Assembly (NCBI GenBank): GCA_947589695.1
Contig: CANQBY010000001.1
Span: forward strand, 1 to 28,771
DNA: 28,771 nt
Source: an uncultured Bacilli bacterium
GTDB lineage: Bacteria; Bacillota_I; Bacilli_A; RF39; UBA660
Direction: 5' to 3'
Shown: positions 1-7,645 of the stretch, piece after piece
How positions within the stretch are numbered: position 1 is the first letter of the stretch
Layout: each line of letters starts with the position of its first letter
Program-made: the position numbers and the translations under genes
The notes under the pieces: model-generated
Databases searched by the model: none
Seen by the model: only the letters and a program-made list of their open reading frames with translations
What the model was told of the DNA's origin: nothing

Positions 1-1034
1 CCTAAAATTAAATGAATATTTCCATTAAAACTTTTTAAGGCGGTAATGGTGGCAGTAGGATTTGTGGATTTAGAATCATTATAATAAGCAACACCATCTA
101 AAGTTCTTACATATTCAATACGATGTTCCACCCCTTTAAAGTTTTTTAAGACTTCTTGGGCGTATTTTAAATCAATTTTTAAATAATCAAGTAAAACTAA
201 TAAACATAAAATATTTTCATAGTTATGAAGACCTTTTAAAAGAATATCATTGGTGTTTAAAACAGGTTTATGATGAAGATAAATTACATTATCTTGATAA
301 TAATTTTCTTGATCATTAAAATAATATTTAGAAGAATTAATATCTTTAGTTAAATCTAGGGAATCATAATTAGCTTGGTTGATAATGGCAATATCTTTTG
401 AAGTATGATGATTAAAGATTTTTTTCTTGGTTGCTTTATAATGTTCATAAGAACCATGATAATCTAAATGCGTAGGACAAAGATTAGTTAAAATACTAAT
501 ATTGGTTTTAAAATCCTTAAAATCCATAAGTTGATGATCGGATATTTCTAGTAATAAATAATCATTTTCGTTAATATCAGTAACAATTTTAGATAAAGGA
601 GTACCAATATTACCTCCCAAATGAAGAGGAAGACCAGCTTTTTTTAAAGTTTCATATATTAAAGTAGTGGTGGTAGTTTTACCATTAGAACCTGTAACAC
701 CAATAATAGTGACATTGGGTGGTAAGAAGTGATAGGCAACTTCCATTTCATTAACAACTGGAATGTTTAGATTATGGGCTAAAGTAATACATGGATGAAA
801 AGGAAAAACGGCCGGATTTTTAATAACTAAATCATAAGTATTATCTAAAAGAGTTTCAGGTTCACTTGTTTTAATAAACTTAATACCTAAAGTGGCTAAC
901 TCTTCTATTTTGGAAGAGTCTTGATCTTTCATATCAGTAATAATTATTTCATTTGAATAGTTAGATAATAGTTTGGCTACTTCATAACCACTTTTAGCCA
1001 TACCTAGAATAAATATTTTTTGATTTTTATACAT
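1..1034 (-). CDS. murD: UDP-N-acetylmuramoylalanine--D-glutamate ligase MurD (3' end outside window)
   Basis: Cytoplasmic Mur ligase that adds D-glutamate to UDP-MurNAc-L-Ala in peptidoglycan precursor synthesis. Translating the minus strand from the ATG at 1034 gives about 344 residues before the window edge; the family usually has about 450, so the C-terminal domain is cut off by the window, not by mutation. Visible signatures are an N-terminal LGMAKSG nucleotide-binding-like loop, the Mur ligase P-loop GVTGSNGKTTT near residue 115, GGNIGTPL, THLDYHG, and the MurD-typical HRIEYV followed by YNDSKSTNPTAT. An AGGTGA ribosome binding site precedes the ATG. It is the last visible gene of a minus-strand run, 47 bp after the HExxH protein gene. 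The SEDS gene nearby is another peptidoglycan function. Identification is firm. Confidence 0.95.
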   Translation of the reverse strand, partial: MYKNQKIFILGMAKSGYEVAKLLSNYSNEIIITDMKDQDSSKIEELATLGIKFIKTSEPETLLDNTYDLVIKNPAVFPFHPCITLAHNLNIPVVNEMEVAYHFLPPNVTIIGVTGSNGKTTTTTLIYETLKKAGLPLHLGGNIGTPLSKIVTDINENDYLLLEISDHQLMDFKDFKTNISILTNLCPTHLDYHGSYEHYKATKKKIFNHHTSKDIAIINQANYDSLDLTKDINSSKYYFNDQENYYQDNVIYLHHKPVLNTNDILLKGLHNYENILCLLVLLDYLKIDLKYAQEVLKNFKGVEHRIEYVRTLDGVAYYNDSKSTNPTATITALKSFNGNIHLIL

Positions 1035-1081
1035 TTTAATCACCTAAAAGTATTATATTCTAAAAAAGAAAAAAAAGCAAT

Positions 1082-3304
1082 TTATCTTGCTTTGTTTTCA
1101 GAAAGATTATGGTAATAACTTAAAAATAAATTAGTTATTTCATCTTTGGTAAAGTGATAAGTTAAAACATTTTCATCAAGCATATTAAAATAATTCATAA
1201 TATCTTTAAGAGTTACAATATTATTAATTAAATCAGGATTAATGTCTATTTTAGTAGGAGCATTATAACCACAATTTAATTCGATATAAAAGTCCCCATT
1301 AATATCAGATGTTTTAGATAAATAAATATCGGTTATATCTAATAAAGTAGAACCATAATCAGGATCTTCATAACTTATTTGATATAAAGGAGTTACAATA
1401 ATATGATCATCTTCTAAAGAAACATTACTAAACCAAGAAGAACCTTTTAAAAATTCGGTTAGATAATCTGTACTTAAAATAGTATTTAAATTAAGTGATT
1501 CATACCAATAGCCTTGTAAATAATATGATAAAGGAAGAGGATTAGATAAATATAAAGGATTATTGTTAGTAGTAAAAATAATATTATTTTTTTGAGCTAT
1601 TGTATAAGTTATATTCTTATTACTATCAAGACCAATATATAAATTAACTTCATTATCATATTCATTATTACAAATATTTAAGTTTGCAATTACTTTATCA
1701 TTATATATAAGATCAATTGGTAAATAACGATGAGGAGAAATAATCATATTATCACGATTAAAATTAGCAATTAAAGTCGCATAATTATTTTCAGAAGGAT
1801 AAGTTAAAATAGTATCTAAAACATTTATATTATTAGGTAAATAATTTAACATAGCCTTACTTTTTAAAACAGTTTTGGTAATGAGTTTCCCTTGTTCATC
1901 AAAGGTACTATAATTATAATAAGATTCATTATCTTGGGTTATTTCTTCACAGTTAAAGATAAATTCGACATGAGAGTTTTCAAATACTAAATATTTATCA
2001 ATTAAGGAAAGATTGGTTAATTTAGTTTGAAAAATACTATAGTCTAAAGTAGGAATATTATGAGTGGCTAAATAATTATTAAAATCGGTATAATAATATT
2101 TAAATAAGTCTTCCTCCCCTTCAAGAGATCTAAGCATATTTAAAAAAGGTATTAAAGGCTGATAAGGTTCCTTTTCATTTAAAGTTTCTTTAGTAATTAA
2201 ATATAACTCATCATATAAAGCTTTTTTAGTAGAAGTAATATCTAAATGAGGATTTTTAGTACTTTCATTTAAAGCATCCATATAATTAATAATATAATCG
2301 ATATCAATATCCGGATATTTTTCTTTTAAAGTAGCAAGGTAATTGGTAATTCCATAATGATTATAATTAGTATAAGGATAGGGAACATTGGCTAGAAGAA
2401 AGTCCGTTATTTTACCACTGAAGGTGTAAGTAGTTGGAGTTAAGCCATAAATATCTTTAATATAATAATTAGTAATAGCTTCTTCTAGAGCAATACCATG
2501 CATTAAGCCATTTTCAATATTATAACCATAATAATATTTAGCATTTTCTTTAGTAATAGTAATAAAATGGGCAACATGAAACATTTCATGAAGGGCTATT
2601 TCGGGACTGCAAAAAGGAGTCGCATAGATGGCATTTTCTTTAACATCGTAGAAAGCAGCAACATTTTCACCCGCGAGAGCTTGAATTTCCGTGATGGGAA
2701 TTTCTTTAATTTTTAAGGTTTTTAAATTTTCATAAAAAAGACGTTTTTCGGGATTTTCCGCATTGGTATCCATAAAGGATAAAATACTTAAAGCAGCATT
2801 ACGATATTTTAAAGTTAAATCAGGGTTATTATCGATAACCTCTTTTATTTCATCATCAGAAATACTAGTATAACCAAGAATTGTATCTAATTCGTTTAAA
2901 TCTTTGATAACATAATAAAAATCAGCAGAAAGATTGGGATTATCAGTAGATGATTTAGCAAGATAATTCGGAGAAAATTCTTCTTCTGTGATAATTAAAT
3001 TATCATTTTCGACCGTTACTTGTTTCGGTTTAAAATACGCGGTTAGACCAATTGTGGCAATAACTGCCAAAGTAGCAGCTTGATAACGAACTTTTTCTTT
3101 AAATGTCAATTTGGGAATGGCAAAAACTTTGGTAATATCCACATTATTATAAATTTGATTTAAGTATAGAAAATCATCTAAGGTAGGATAAATGTAATTA
3201 CCTTCTTTAGTTAATTCTAAAAAAGTTTTACGATTTTTTTCGTCAATAAAAATAGTAAATTCTTTATCTTTATATTTAATATTAAATAATTTTTTATATG
3301 TCAT
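1082..3304 (-). CDS. Membrane-anchored protein with HExxH zinc-protease-like motif
   Basis: 740 residues of unknown family. The first ~70 residues are polar, followed by one hydrophobic segment (about 74-91), so a small cytoplasmic head, one membrane helix and a large extracellular part are likely. At 239-243 the sequence reads HEMFH within ALHEMFHVAHF, fitting HExxH, and at 273-281 LEEAITNYY could supply a glutamate as third zinc ligand, as in gluzincins. The remaining ~450 residues are rich in Asn, Tyr and Asp with no motif I recognise. A GGAG box precedes the ATG. The gene lies between the secreted glucosaminidase-like gene (51 bp upstream) and murD, so a cell-wall or surface-protein role is plausible. 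The zinc-peptidase reading comes only from the motif and its spacing; substrate unknown. Confidence 0.6.
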   Translation of the reverse strand: MTYKKLFNIKYKDKEFTIFIDEKNRKTFLELTKEGNYIYPTLDDFLYLNQIYNNVDITKVFAIPKLTFKEKVRYQAATLAVIATIGLTAYFKPKQVTVENDNLIITEEEFSPNYLAKSSTDNPNLSADFYYVIKDLNELDTILGYTSISDDEIKEVIDNNPDLTLKYRNAALSILSFMDTNAENPEKRLFYENLKTLKIKEIPITEIQALAGENVAAFYDVKENAIYATPFCSPEIALHEMFHVAHFITITKENAKYYYGYNIENGLMHGIALEEAITNYYIKDIYGLTPTTYTFSGKITDFLLANVPYPYTNYNHYGITNYLATLKEKYPDIDIDYIINYMDALNESTKNPHLDITSTKKALYDELYLITKETLNEKEPYQPLIPFLNMLRSLEGEEDLFKYYYTDFNNYLATHNIPTLDYSIFQTKLTNLSLIDKYLVFENSHVEFIFNCEEITQDNESYYNYSTFDEQGKLITKTVLKSKAMLNYLPNNINVLDTILTYPSENNYATLIANFNRDNMIISPHRYLPIDLIYNDKVIANLNICNNEYDNEVNLYIGLDSNKNITYTIAQKNNIIFTTNNNPLYLSNPLPLSYYLQGYWYESLNLNTILSTDYLTEFLKGSSWFSNVSLEDDHIIVTPLYQISYEDPDYGSTLLDITDIYLSKTSDINGDFYIELNCGYNAPTKIDINPDLINNIVTLKDIMNYFNMLDENVLTYHFTKDEITNLFLSYYHNLSENKAR

Positions 3305-3354
3305 AATAAGACTCCTATCGTAATAATTATAAAATAAGAAAAGAAAAAAAGCAA

Positions 3355-3918
3355 TTAGCTTGCTTTAATTAATTTAATATAATAGTTAACATCATTATGC
3401 CAGTTAGGATTTTCGGCATATTTACGATTAATAGCTTCAGGAGTAGTTAATCCCTGTTTAAAGTAACCTTTAGAAAGGTTCGTAATAAAAGCTTCTAAGC
3501 CTGTTTCTAAAGTAGCAAATTTACCATAAGAACCACAGCCGGAACCTTTCATACCACCAACATTATTACAATGTTTAACTAAATAACTACAATTCCATTT
3601 ACAACCCGTTTCAACTAAAATGATTGAAGCGGCAATATACGGATCCACTTCGGCTTCTAAGCTTAGATTAACAATAGTTTTACCATAACCGGCAAGTGTG
3701 GAATTTAAAACTTTATCAATTTTGGCACTTAATTCATTTTTACTTAAGCCATCATAGATAATTATATCATCATATCTACTTTTAGGTAAACCACTAAAGG
3801 CAATACTATTTTCGATGTAATTATTTTCAATTATTTTATTATTATTATTTTTAGAAATTATTAGGAAACTACTTATAACTAAAACGATAGAAACCATTTT
3901 AATTAAATAATTTTTCAT
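3355..3918 (-). CDS. Secreted glucosaminidase/lysozyme-like cell-wall hydrolase
   Basis: 187 residues from the ATG at 3918. A TTG six bases upstream also keeps the frame open, but the GGGGG ribosome binding site sits 9 nt from the ATG and only 3 nt from the TTG, so the ATG is chosen. The N-terminus is a signal peptide or signal anchor (hydrophobic residues about 8-23). The C-terminal ~115 residues resemble the lysozyme-like fold of GH73 glucosaminidases and related muramidases: a helix ending in LVETGCKWN, whose Glu (about 103) is the likely general acid, then NNVGGMKG, matching the family's N-x-GG-K pattern, and a late YAENPNWHNDV segment. Several Cys residues (TGCKWNC, KHCNN, SGCGS) could form disulfides. 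It presumably cleaves glycan strands outside the membrane. Family moderately sure, exact bond unknown. Confidence 0.65.
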   Translation of the reverse strand: MKNYLIKMVSIVLVISSFLIISKNNNNKIIENNYIENSIAFSGLPKSRYDDIIIYDGLSKNELSAKIDKVLNSTLAGYGKTIVNLSLEAEVDPYIAASIILVETGCKWNCSYLVKHCNNVGGMKGSGCGSYGKFATLETGLEAFITNLSKGYFKQGLTTPEAINRKYAENPNWHNDVNYYIKLIKAS

Positions 3919-4012
3919 TTTCAAAATCCCCCTGCTTCTTTCGAAGTAACTAAATTATACCATATTAGGGGTAAAAAGTCAAATTTTGAAGCTATTTTTG
4001 GCATACAATTGT

Positions 4013-4309
4013 TTAGATTCTTTCAATATCTAAGATGTTATTAATGTTAATCCGTTCCCCATTTAAAGTAAGTAAATTAGAGCCATTTAAACCCACGATA
4101 GTAGTGGTATAGCTATCATTATTTGTGATAATTTTAACATCACTTTTATAAACATGATGGGGGTTAGCAAAGATCTCATTAATCTTTTCAGGAATATTAT
4201 TAGAATTTAGACTACGGGTAGAATCTTTCGAACTAATGAAAATATCTTTGTTATTAGTAATTGGTTTATTAATAGGGCTAGCATAAACTTTAGGTAGATT
4301 TTTGTTCAT
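4013..4309 (-). CDS. Small protein of unknown function
   Basis: 98 residues, not recognised. The first ~45 residues are Asn/Ser/Lys-rich and look disordered. The C-terminal half alternates hydrophobic and polar residues (VKIITNNDSYTTTIVG, then LLTLNGERININNILDIERI), suggesting a small beta-barrel of Sm/SH3-like size. There is no signal peptide or membrane segment. An AGAGGTG ribosome binding site precedes the ATG at 4309. It is divergent from the SEDS gene, sharing a 61-bp AT-rich intergenic region, and lies 94 bp upstream of the glucosaminidase-like gene in the same direction. That it is a real gene rests on the clean ribosome binding site and divergent placement. Confidence 0.6.
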   Translation of the reverse strand: MNKNLPKVYASPINKPITNNKDIFISSKDSTRSLNSNNIPEKINEIFANPHHVYKSDVKIITNNDSYTTTIVGLNGSNLLTLNGERININNILDIERI

Positions 4310-4370
4310 ATTGAAACACCTCTATAATATTTTATGATATATTATCTAAAAATGTACTCATAATAAAAAT

Positions 4371-5453
4371 ATGAAAACAAAATGGATGAATTATATATTA
4401 TTTTTAGGGCCAATAAGTATTTTAATTATTATTTCTTTACTTAATATGAAAATAGTAGGAATAAATAATGCGATGTATAAAAGTTATTTTATGAAACAAA
4501 GTTTATGGTTTATACTAGGTTTTATAGTAATGTTTATCATAATTAAATTAAAGCCCAAATTACTGTTTAAATATAGTAAATATCTATATTATTTTAATGT
4601 GTTTTTGTTAATATTAGTTTTATTAGTGGGAAAAACAATAAATGGTTCAAAAGCCTGGTTTGATTTTTATTTCTTTTCTTTTCAACCAAGTGAATTAATG
4701 AAATTTTCCCTTACTTTATATTTAAGTCAAATATTAGCCAATTATAAAAAACATGATTTTAAAAGTGAACTTAAATTTATTTTAAAAGCCATATTTTTAA
4801 TGCTTATTCCCTCTTTATTTGTCTTTTTAGAACCAGATACCGGGGCTATTATAATATATTTCTTAATAACTTTAGGGATTATTATGATATATAAAATAAA
4901 TATTAAATGGTATATATTTTTAGCTATGATTCTCATATTATTAGGGGGTGGGTTCTTATATCTTTATTATTTTAATAAAGATTTGTTAATAAAGTTAATT
5001 GGAACTACTTTCTTTTACCGGATGGATAGAATATTTACCTTTGTTAATAAAGATTCATTTCAATTAGATAGAGCTTTAATTGCGATAGGAACAGCAGGAC
5101 TCATTAGTACTAAGCATTTTATTTATATACCAGAAGCGCCAACTGATTTTATAATTGCCCTTTCAATTAGTAATTTAGGAATTATTAGCTTAATAATAAT
5201 CTTAGGAGCATTCTTAAGTTTAGATGTTTACTTTTTATATAAATTATTTACAAATAAAAATATGAAATATAAAATGTTTATGGCTGGATTCTTAATGATG
5301 TTTATATTTGCCCAAATTCAAAATATTGGTATGAATATAGGACTGTTTCCCATTATTGGACTTCCCCTACCATTTGTTAGTTATGGAGGGACAAATATCT
5401 TAGTTTATTTTATGTTTTTGGGAATAATTGGCAGTAAAAAAGAATTTTTTTAA
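4371..5453 (+). CDS. SEDS-family peptidoglycan glycosyltransferase (RodA/FtsW type)
   Basis: 360 residues with about ten hydrophobic segments. SEDS proteins polymerise lipid II into glycan strands in the cytoplasmic membrane, usually with a class B penicillin-binding protein. Family landmarks are FQPSE at 104-108, LEPDTGA at 153-159, PEAPTDFIIA from 254 (Asp259 matches the essential SEDS aspartate), and the C-terminal PLPFVSYGG at 332-340. The sequence does not decide between RodA (elongation) and FtsW (division): no partner PBP or mre gene lies nearby, and the SYGGTN ending with short loops slightly favours RodA. The ATG has only a weak A-rich ribosome binding site. The gene stands alone on the plus strand; 8 bp after its stop an independent promoter begins. 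Confidence 0.9.
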   Translation: MKTKWMNYILFLGPISILIIISLLNMKIVGINNAMYKSYFMKQSLWFILGFIVMFIIIKLKPKLLFKYSKYLYYFNVFLLILVLLVGKTINGSKAWFDFYFFSFQPSELMKFSLTLYLSQILANYKKHDFKSELKFILKAIFLMLIPSLFVFLEPDTGAIIIYFLITLGIIMIYKINIKWYIFLAMILILLGGGFLYLYYFNKDLLIKLIGTTFFYRMDRIFTFVNKDSFQLDRALIAIGTAGLISTKHFIYIPEAPTDFIIALSISNLGIISLIIILGAFLSLDVYFLYKLFTNKNMKYKMFMAGFLMMFIFAQIQNIGMNIGLFPIIGLPLPFVSYGGTNILVYFMFLGIIGSKKEFF

Positions 5454-5461
5454 ATTTCTAC

Positions 5462-5490
5462 TTGACAAAAATTGGCTTTTGTAGTAGTAT
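5462..5490 (+). promoter_or_regulatory. Promoter of the candidate small RNA
   Basis: TTGACA (5462-5467), exactly 17 bp, then TAGTAT (5485-5490): a perfect -35 and a 4/6 -10 for the housekeeping sigma factor. Transcription would start near 5497. It lies just after the SEDS stop codon, and no open reading frame follows before the strong terminator at 5616-5644, so its product is probably an RNA. Confidence 0.6.
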
Positions 5491-5495
5491 ACATC

Positions 5496-5644
5496 CTCGA
5501 ACATTTAATTTGTTTGAATAAATTCTTTTCCATTCTTTGATATACTTCCTTTACTTAACTAATATCAAATTCTACTAATTCAGGCATTATTAAATGTTTA
5601 TTCATTTGTTTAGAACAAGCAACTTCGGTTGCTTGCTTTTTTTT
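5496..5644 (+). ncRNA. Candidate structured small RNA, rod-like with a central bubble
   Basis: A stretch of about 150 nt lies between a good promoter and a strong intrinsic terminator and has no credible ORF. It can fold into an extended rod: 5499-5509 pairs with 5589-5599 (11 bp including one G-U), 5515-5519 with 5578-5582, and 5536-5543 with 5562-5569 (TTTGATAT/ATATCAAA), leaving an internal bubble of about 16 and 8 nt. A closing stem, central bubble and apical hairpin recall 6S RNA, but the rod is shorter than known Firmicutes 6S RNAs and no conserved bubble sequence was recognised. An alternative pairing, TGAATAAA (5515-5522) with TTTATTCA (5597-5604), would compete with the outer stem. 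Identity is unknown; AT-richness makes some pairing expected by chance. Confidence 0.4.
5616..5644 (+). terminator. Strong intrinsic terminator with UUCG loop
   Basis: CAAGCAAC (5616-5623), TTCG loop, GTTGCTTG (5628-5635), then C and eight T. This perfect 8-bp stem with an extra-stable UUCG tetraloop ends plus-strand transcription from the small-RNA promoter and any read-through from the SEDS gene. Confidence 0.9.
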
Positions 5645-5648
5645 GTTT

Positions 5649-5674
5649 AAAAAAGATAGGTTTTAAAACCTATC
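5649..5674 (-). terminator. Intrinsic terminator for the variable surface protein gene
   Basis: A 20-bp perfect palindrome (5655-5674, GATAGGTTTT and its complement). On the minus strand it is followed by a run of six T (5654-5649). It lies 114 bp beyond the stop codon at 5788, so the surface protein mRNA would have a 3' UTR of about 130 nt containing further hairpins (CTTGCC...GGCAAG, and one over the stop codon at 5778-5804). Confidence 0.75.
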
Positions 5675-5787
5675 AATATAAAGTAATAAAAATATAACTT
5701 GCCCTTAGATAAAAAGGTTTAGCACTAAAGGCAAGAGAAATATTAAATTACACTACACTCCATCTAAAGTGCTCTACCATACTTCGT

Positions 5788-7212
5788 CTATGAGACTTCG
5801 TATGGATTTGTCATATTTCCTGGACCTGCAGTATCAGGACTTTTTGTTTTGAACTTTGTACCAGCTTTGAGATTTATTACTGGGCGCACACCACGAGTGT
5901 CGCTCACGTCGCTGCGGCCGAGGGAGCCATCACTATACACACCGAACACGTAAGCATAACCGTCATCAAAGCCACGCGGAGACATTGTCCAATAATTTCG
6001 GCCTGTATATAAGTAATAACTATCATTAGGTTGTCCAGCTAATCCTCCGGCAAAAACTACTTCATCTGCTGTGATTAAGCCTACTGGTACCGGTAATTTG
6101 CCATTGCCTTGTCCAGCACTATCACTTGTAGTATATAAATCTCTTTTCTTATTTTTGCATGTAAATGTTGGTTCTTGAGTAGTGTCCCAATCTGTGCTAC
6201 TAGGATTTAAAAATCTATCATATGCTCCATATATTGTTGGGAAAGTACCATACCCTTGGTTTGTATAAATAATATTTCCATGATTTGAAGAAGCTTTCGA
6301 TCTATCTCCACAAAAACCTGTTGCTCCATCTATTTTATTTTTATACTCTTCATTTTTACCTATTTTATTATCATACCATTCTTTTATTGTATCTAATATA
6401 GTACTATTTGTCACACTATCTGACATCTCATTGTTATATGTAGTTGATGGAGATTTTTTTTCACCATCATACATATAGCCTACATACTTATTATCGTTAA
6501 AAGTATCATTAAATTGTACATTAGCGTCATCATTAATAGATGTACCTTTACCAGTTTTTTGAGCAGTATCACCAGAATAAATAAGTCTTATAGTACCATC
6601 ACCATTAATTCGAATAATTCGCCAATACATATCAGCAAACTTGACCCAGTTATTATCCACTGTGCCTCGATAATAATATGTTATTCCGTAATCGTCTGTT
6701 CCTTTAAATAATCCGCTATTACTATCAGCACAACTTCCACATGCTGTACTTGAAAAACTTTCTTTGCCTTCTCGAGCTTCCTCTGTACTCAATCCTAATG
6801 CTGCCAAAGTTTTTAATGTAGCATTGGTAAAATAAACATAACATTTTGTTCCTTTTTTAGTTATATCAATTCTTACCTTATCTCCTGTATATTCCATATT
6901 ATTTGTTATTCTTTCTTCTGTACTTCCAACTATACAATAACTCTTTTCATTATCTATTTCATAATTACCTTTGGGTATTTCTTCTATTAATACATCATTT
7001 TTACCTGTACTTTTATACATAGCAATAACATTTAAATCAGCACTTGTATAATTTATTGTTCCTTCGGCTAACTTTACACTATCAACTGTTTTATATTTAG
7101 CTTTTGCAAATAATAAATTACTTACTGCAAGAAGTGCTACTCCCATTGCTAAGCCATATAAAAACCATTTTCCTTTTTTACTATTACTAATATCTAGTTT
7201 TTCGAATTTCAT
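5788..7212 (-). CDS. Surface-anchored protein with C-lectin-like C-terminal domain and GC-rich variable cassette
   Basis: 474 residues. A basic N-terminus and one hydrophobic segment (about 16-36) indicate a signal anchor; the rest is probably extracellular, with scattered Cys (TACGSC near 157-161, FCGD near 300, FTCKN near 350). After a first ~130-residue domain comes a region typical of a surface family common in gut Bacillota: MYWRIIRINGDGTIRLIY (195-212), then NYWTMSP (406-412), GVRPVINL (441-448) and a closing NPYEV. This resembles DUF6273/formylglycine-enzyme-like C-lectin folds. Residues about 413-440, between YWTMSP and GVRPV, are encoded by DNA far richer in G+C than the rest, as in DGR targets. 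No reverse transcriptase or template repeat is in the window. Its promoter is embedded in operator repeats beside a divergent XRE gene. Ligand unknown. Confidence 0.75.
   Translation of the reverse strand: MKFEKLDISNSKKGKWFLYGLAMGVALLAVSNLLFAKAKYKTVDSVKLAEGTINYTSADLNVIAMYKSTGKNDVLIEEIPKGNYEIDNEKSYCIVGSTEERITNNMEYTGDKVRIDITKKGTKCYVYFTNATLKTLAALGLSTEEAREGKESFSSTACGSCADSNSGLFKGTDDYGITYYYRGTVDNNWVKFADMYWRIIRINGDGTIRLIYSGDTAQKTGKGTSINDDANVQFNDTFNDNKYVGYMYDGEKKSPSTTYNNEMSDSVTNSTILDTIKEWYDNKIGKNEEYKNKIDGATGFCGDRSKASSNHGNIIYTNQGYGTFPTIYGAYDRFLNPSSTDWDTTQEPTFTCKNKKRDLYTTSDSAGQGNGKLPVPVGLITADEVVFAGGLAGQPNDSYYLYTGRNYWTMSPRGFDDGYAYVFGVYSDGSLGRSDVSDTRGVRPVINLKAGTKFKTKSPDTAGPGNMTNPYEVS
5881..5990 (-). other. 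GC-rich candidate variable region (DGR VR-like) inside the surface protein gene
   Basis: By hand count 5881-5940 has 39 G/C of 60 and 5941-6000 has 28 of 60, against surroundings that are mostly A/T. The change is abrupt at the GVRPVINL codons (near 5880) and fades after the YWTMSP codons (near 6000). Codons used here (GGC, CGC, GAC, GTG, AGC, CTC) are rare elsewhere in the window. The encoded stretch is Gly/Asp/Ser/Tyr/Val-rich, typical of diversified ligand-binding loops. In diversity-generating retroelements, template adenines are replaced at random in the target, which removes A and raises G+C in the coding strand. I see no copy of this sequence elsewhere in the window. Confidence 0.5.
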
Positions 7213-7280
7213 TCCTTACCCTACTTCCTTTCTTAAGTTATACTTCATTTACTTATTGATTAATAATATGTAATATATTT

Positions 7281-7352
7281 ATAACCTATTTTGGCTTATA
7301 TTAATATAATAATCCATTTTGGGTTAAAAGTCAATAATCTATTTTAGATTAT
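7281..7352. promoter_or_regulatory. Three 19-bp operator-like inverted repeats between divergent genes
   Basis: Sites at 7281-7299, 7309-7327 and 7334-7352 share the form ATAAnCnA-TTT-TnGnTTAT. The third is a perfect inverted repeat (ATAATCTA/TAGATTAT around TTT), the other two imperfect. Centres are 28 and 25 bp apart. Site 2 fills the spacer and touches the -10 box of the surface-gene promoter, site 3 abuts its -35, and site 1 ends at its start point. The arrangement resembles a lambda-type operator triplet and is the probable target of the adjacent XRE protein. Confidence 0.65.
7306..7334 (-). promoter_or_regulatory. Promoter of the variable surface protein gene
   Basis: On the minus strand TTGACT (7334-7329), 17 bp, TATTAT (7311-7306); start expected near 7299, giving an 87-nt leader before the ATG at 7212. 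Both boxes match the sigma-A consensus at five of six positions. The promoter is almost entirely covered by operator-like repeats 2 and 3, so repression by the divergent XRE protein is likely. Confidence 0.65.
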
Positions 7353-7383
7353 GATAAAGTTATTTTATTGAGGATGGTAAGCT

Positions 7384-7608
7384 ATGAATAGATTAAAAGA
7401 ATTAAGAGAAGATAGAGATTTATTACAGAAAGATATTGCTAAATATCTTAATATGTCTCAGACTGGGTATTCGAAGTATGAAGTAGAGACAAATGATATT
7501 CCAACGGAAGTATTAAAAAAACTAGCATTATTTTATAATACTAGTATTGATTATTTGCTGTATCAAACGGATGAGAGAAAACCTTATCCCAAAAGTATTG
7601 TTGAATAG
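7384..7608 (+). CDS. Small XRE-family (Cro/CI-like) transcriptional regulator
   Basis: 74 residues, essentially a single helix-turn-helix domain: RLKELREDRDLLQKDIAKYL, then MSQTGYSKYE as turn and recognition helix, then the usual PTEVLKKLALFYNTSIDYLL tail. It should bind DNA as a dimer. A GAGGATGG ribosome binding site precedes the ATG. It is divergent from the variable surface protein gene, and the 171-bp intergenic region holds three operator-like repeats, so it probably represses that gene and perhaps itself: TATGAT at 7350-7355 could be its own -10 and overlaps site 3. The gene ends in a terminator overlapping its stop codon. Function is clear at family level; the target is inferred from position. 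Confidence 0.85.
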   Translation: MNRLKELREDRDLLQKDIAKYLNMSQTGYSKYEVETNDIPTEVLKKLALFYNTSIDYLLYQTDERKPYPKSIVE

Positions 7609-7632
7609 TATTCTAAATTGAATACTTTTTTT
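7607..7632 (+). terminator. Terminator of the XRE regulator gene
   Basis: AGTATTC (7607-7613), TAAATT loop, GAATACT (7620-7626), with a T-run through 7632. The left arm overlaps the TAG stop codon, so the transcript has almost no 3' UTR. Confidence 0.8.
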
Positions 7633-7645
7633 ATTCATAATAAAA

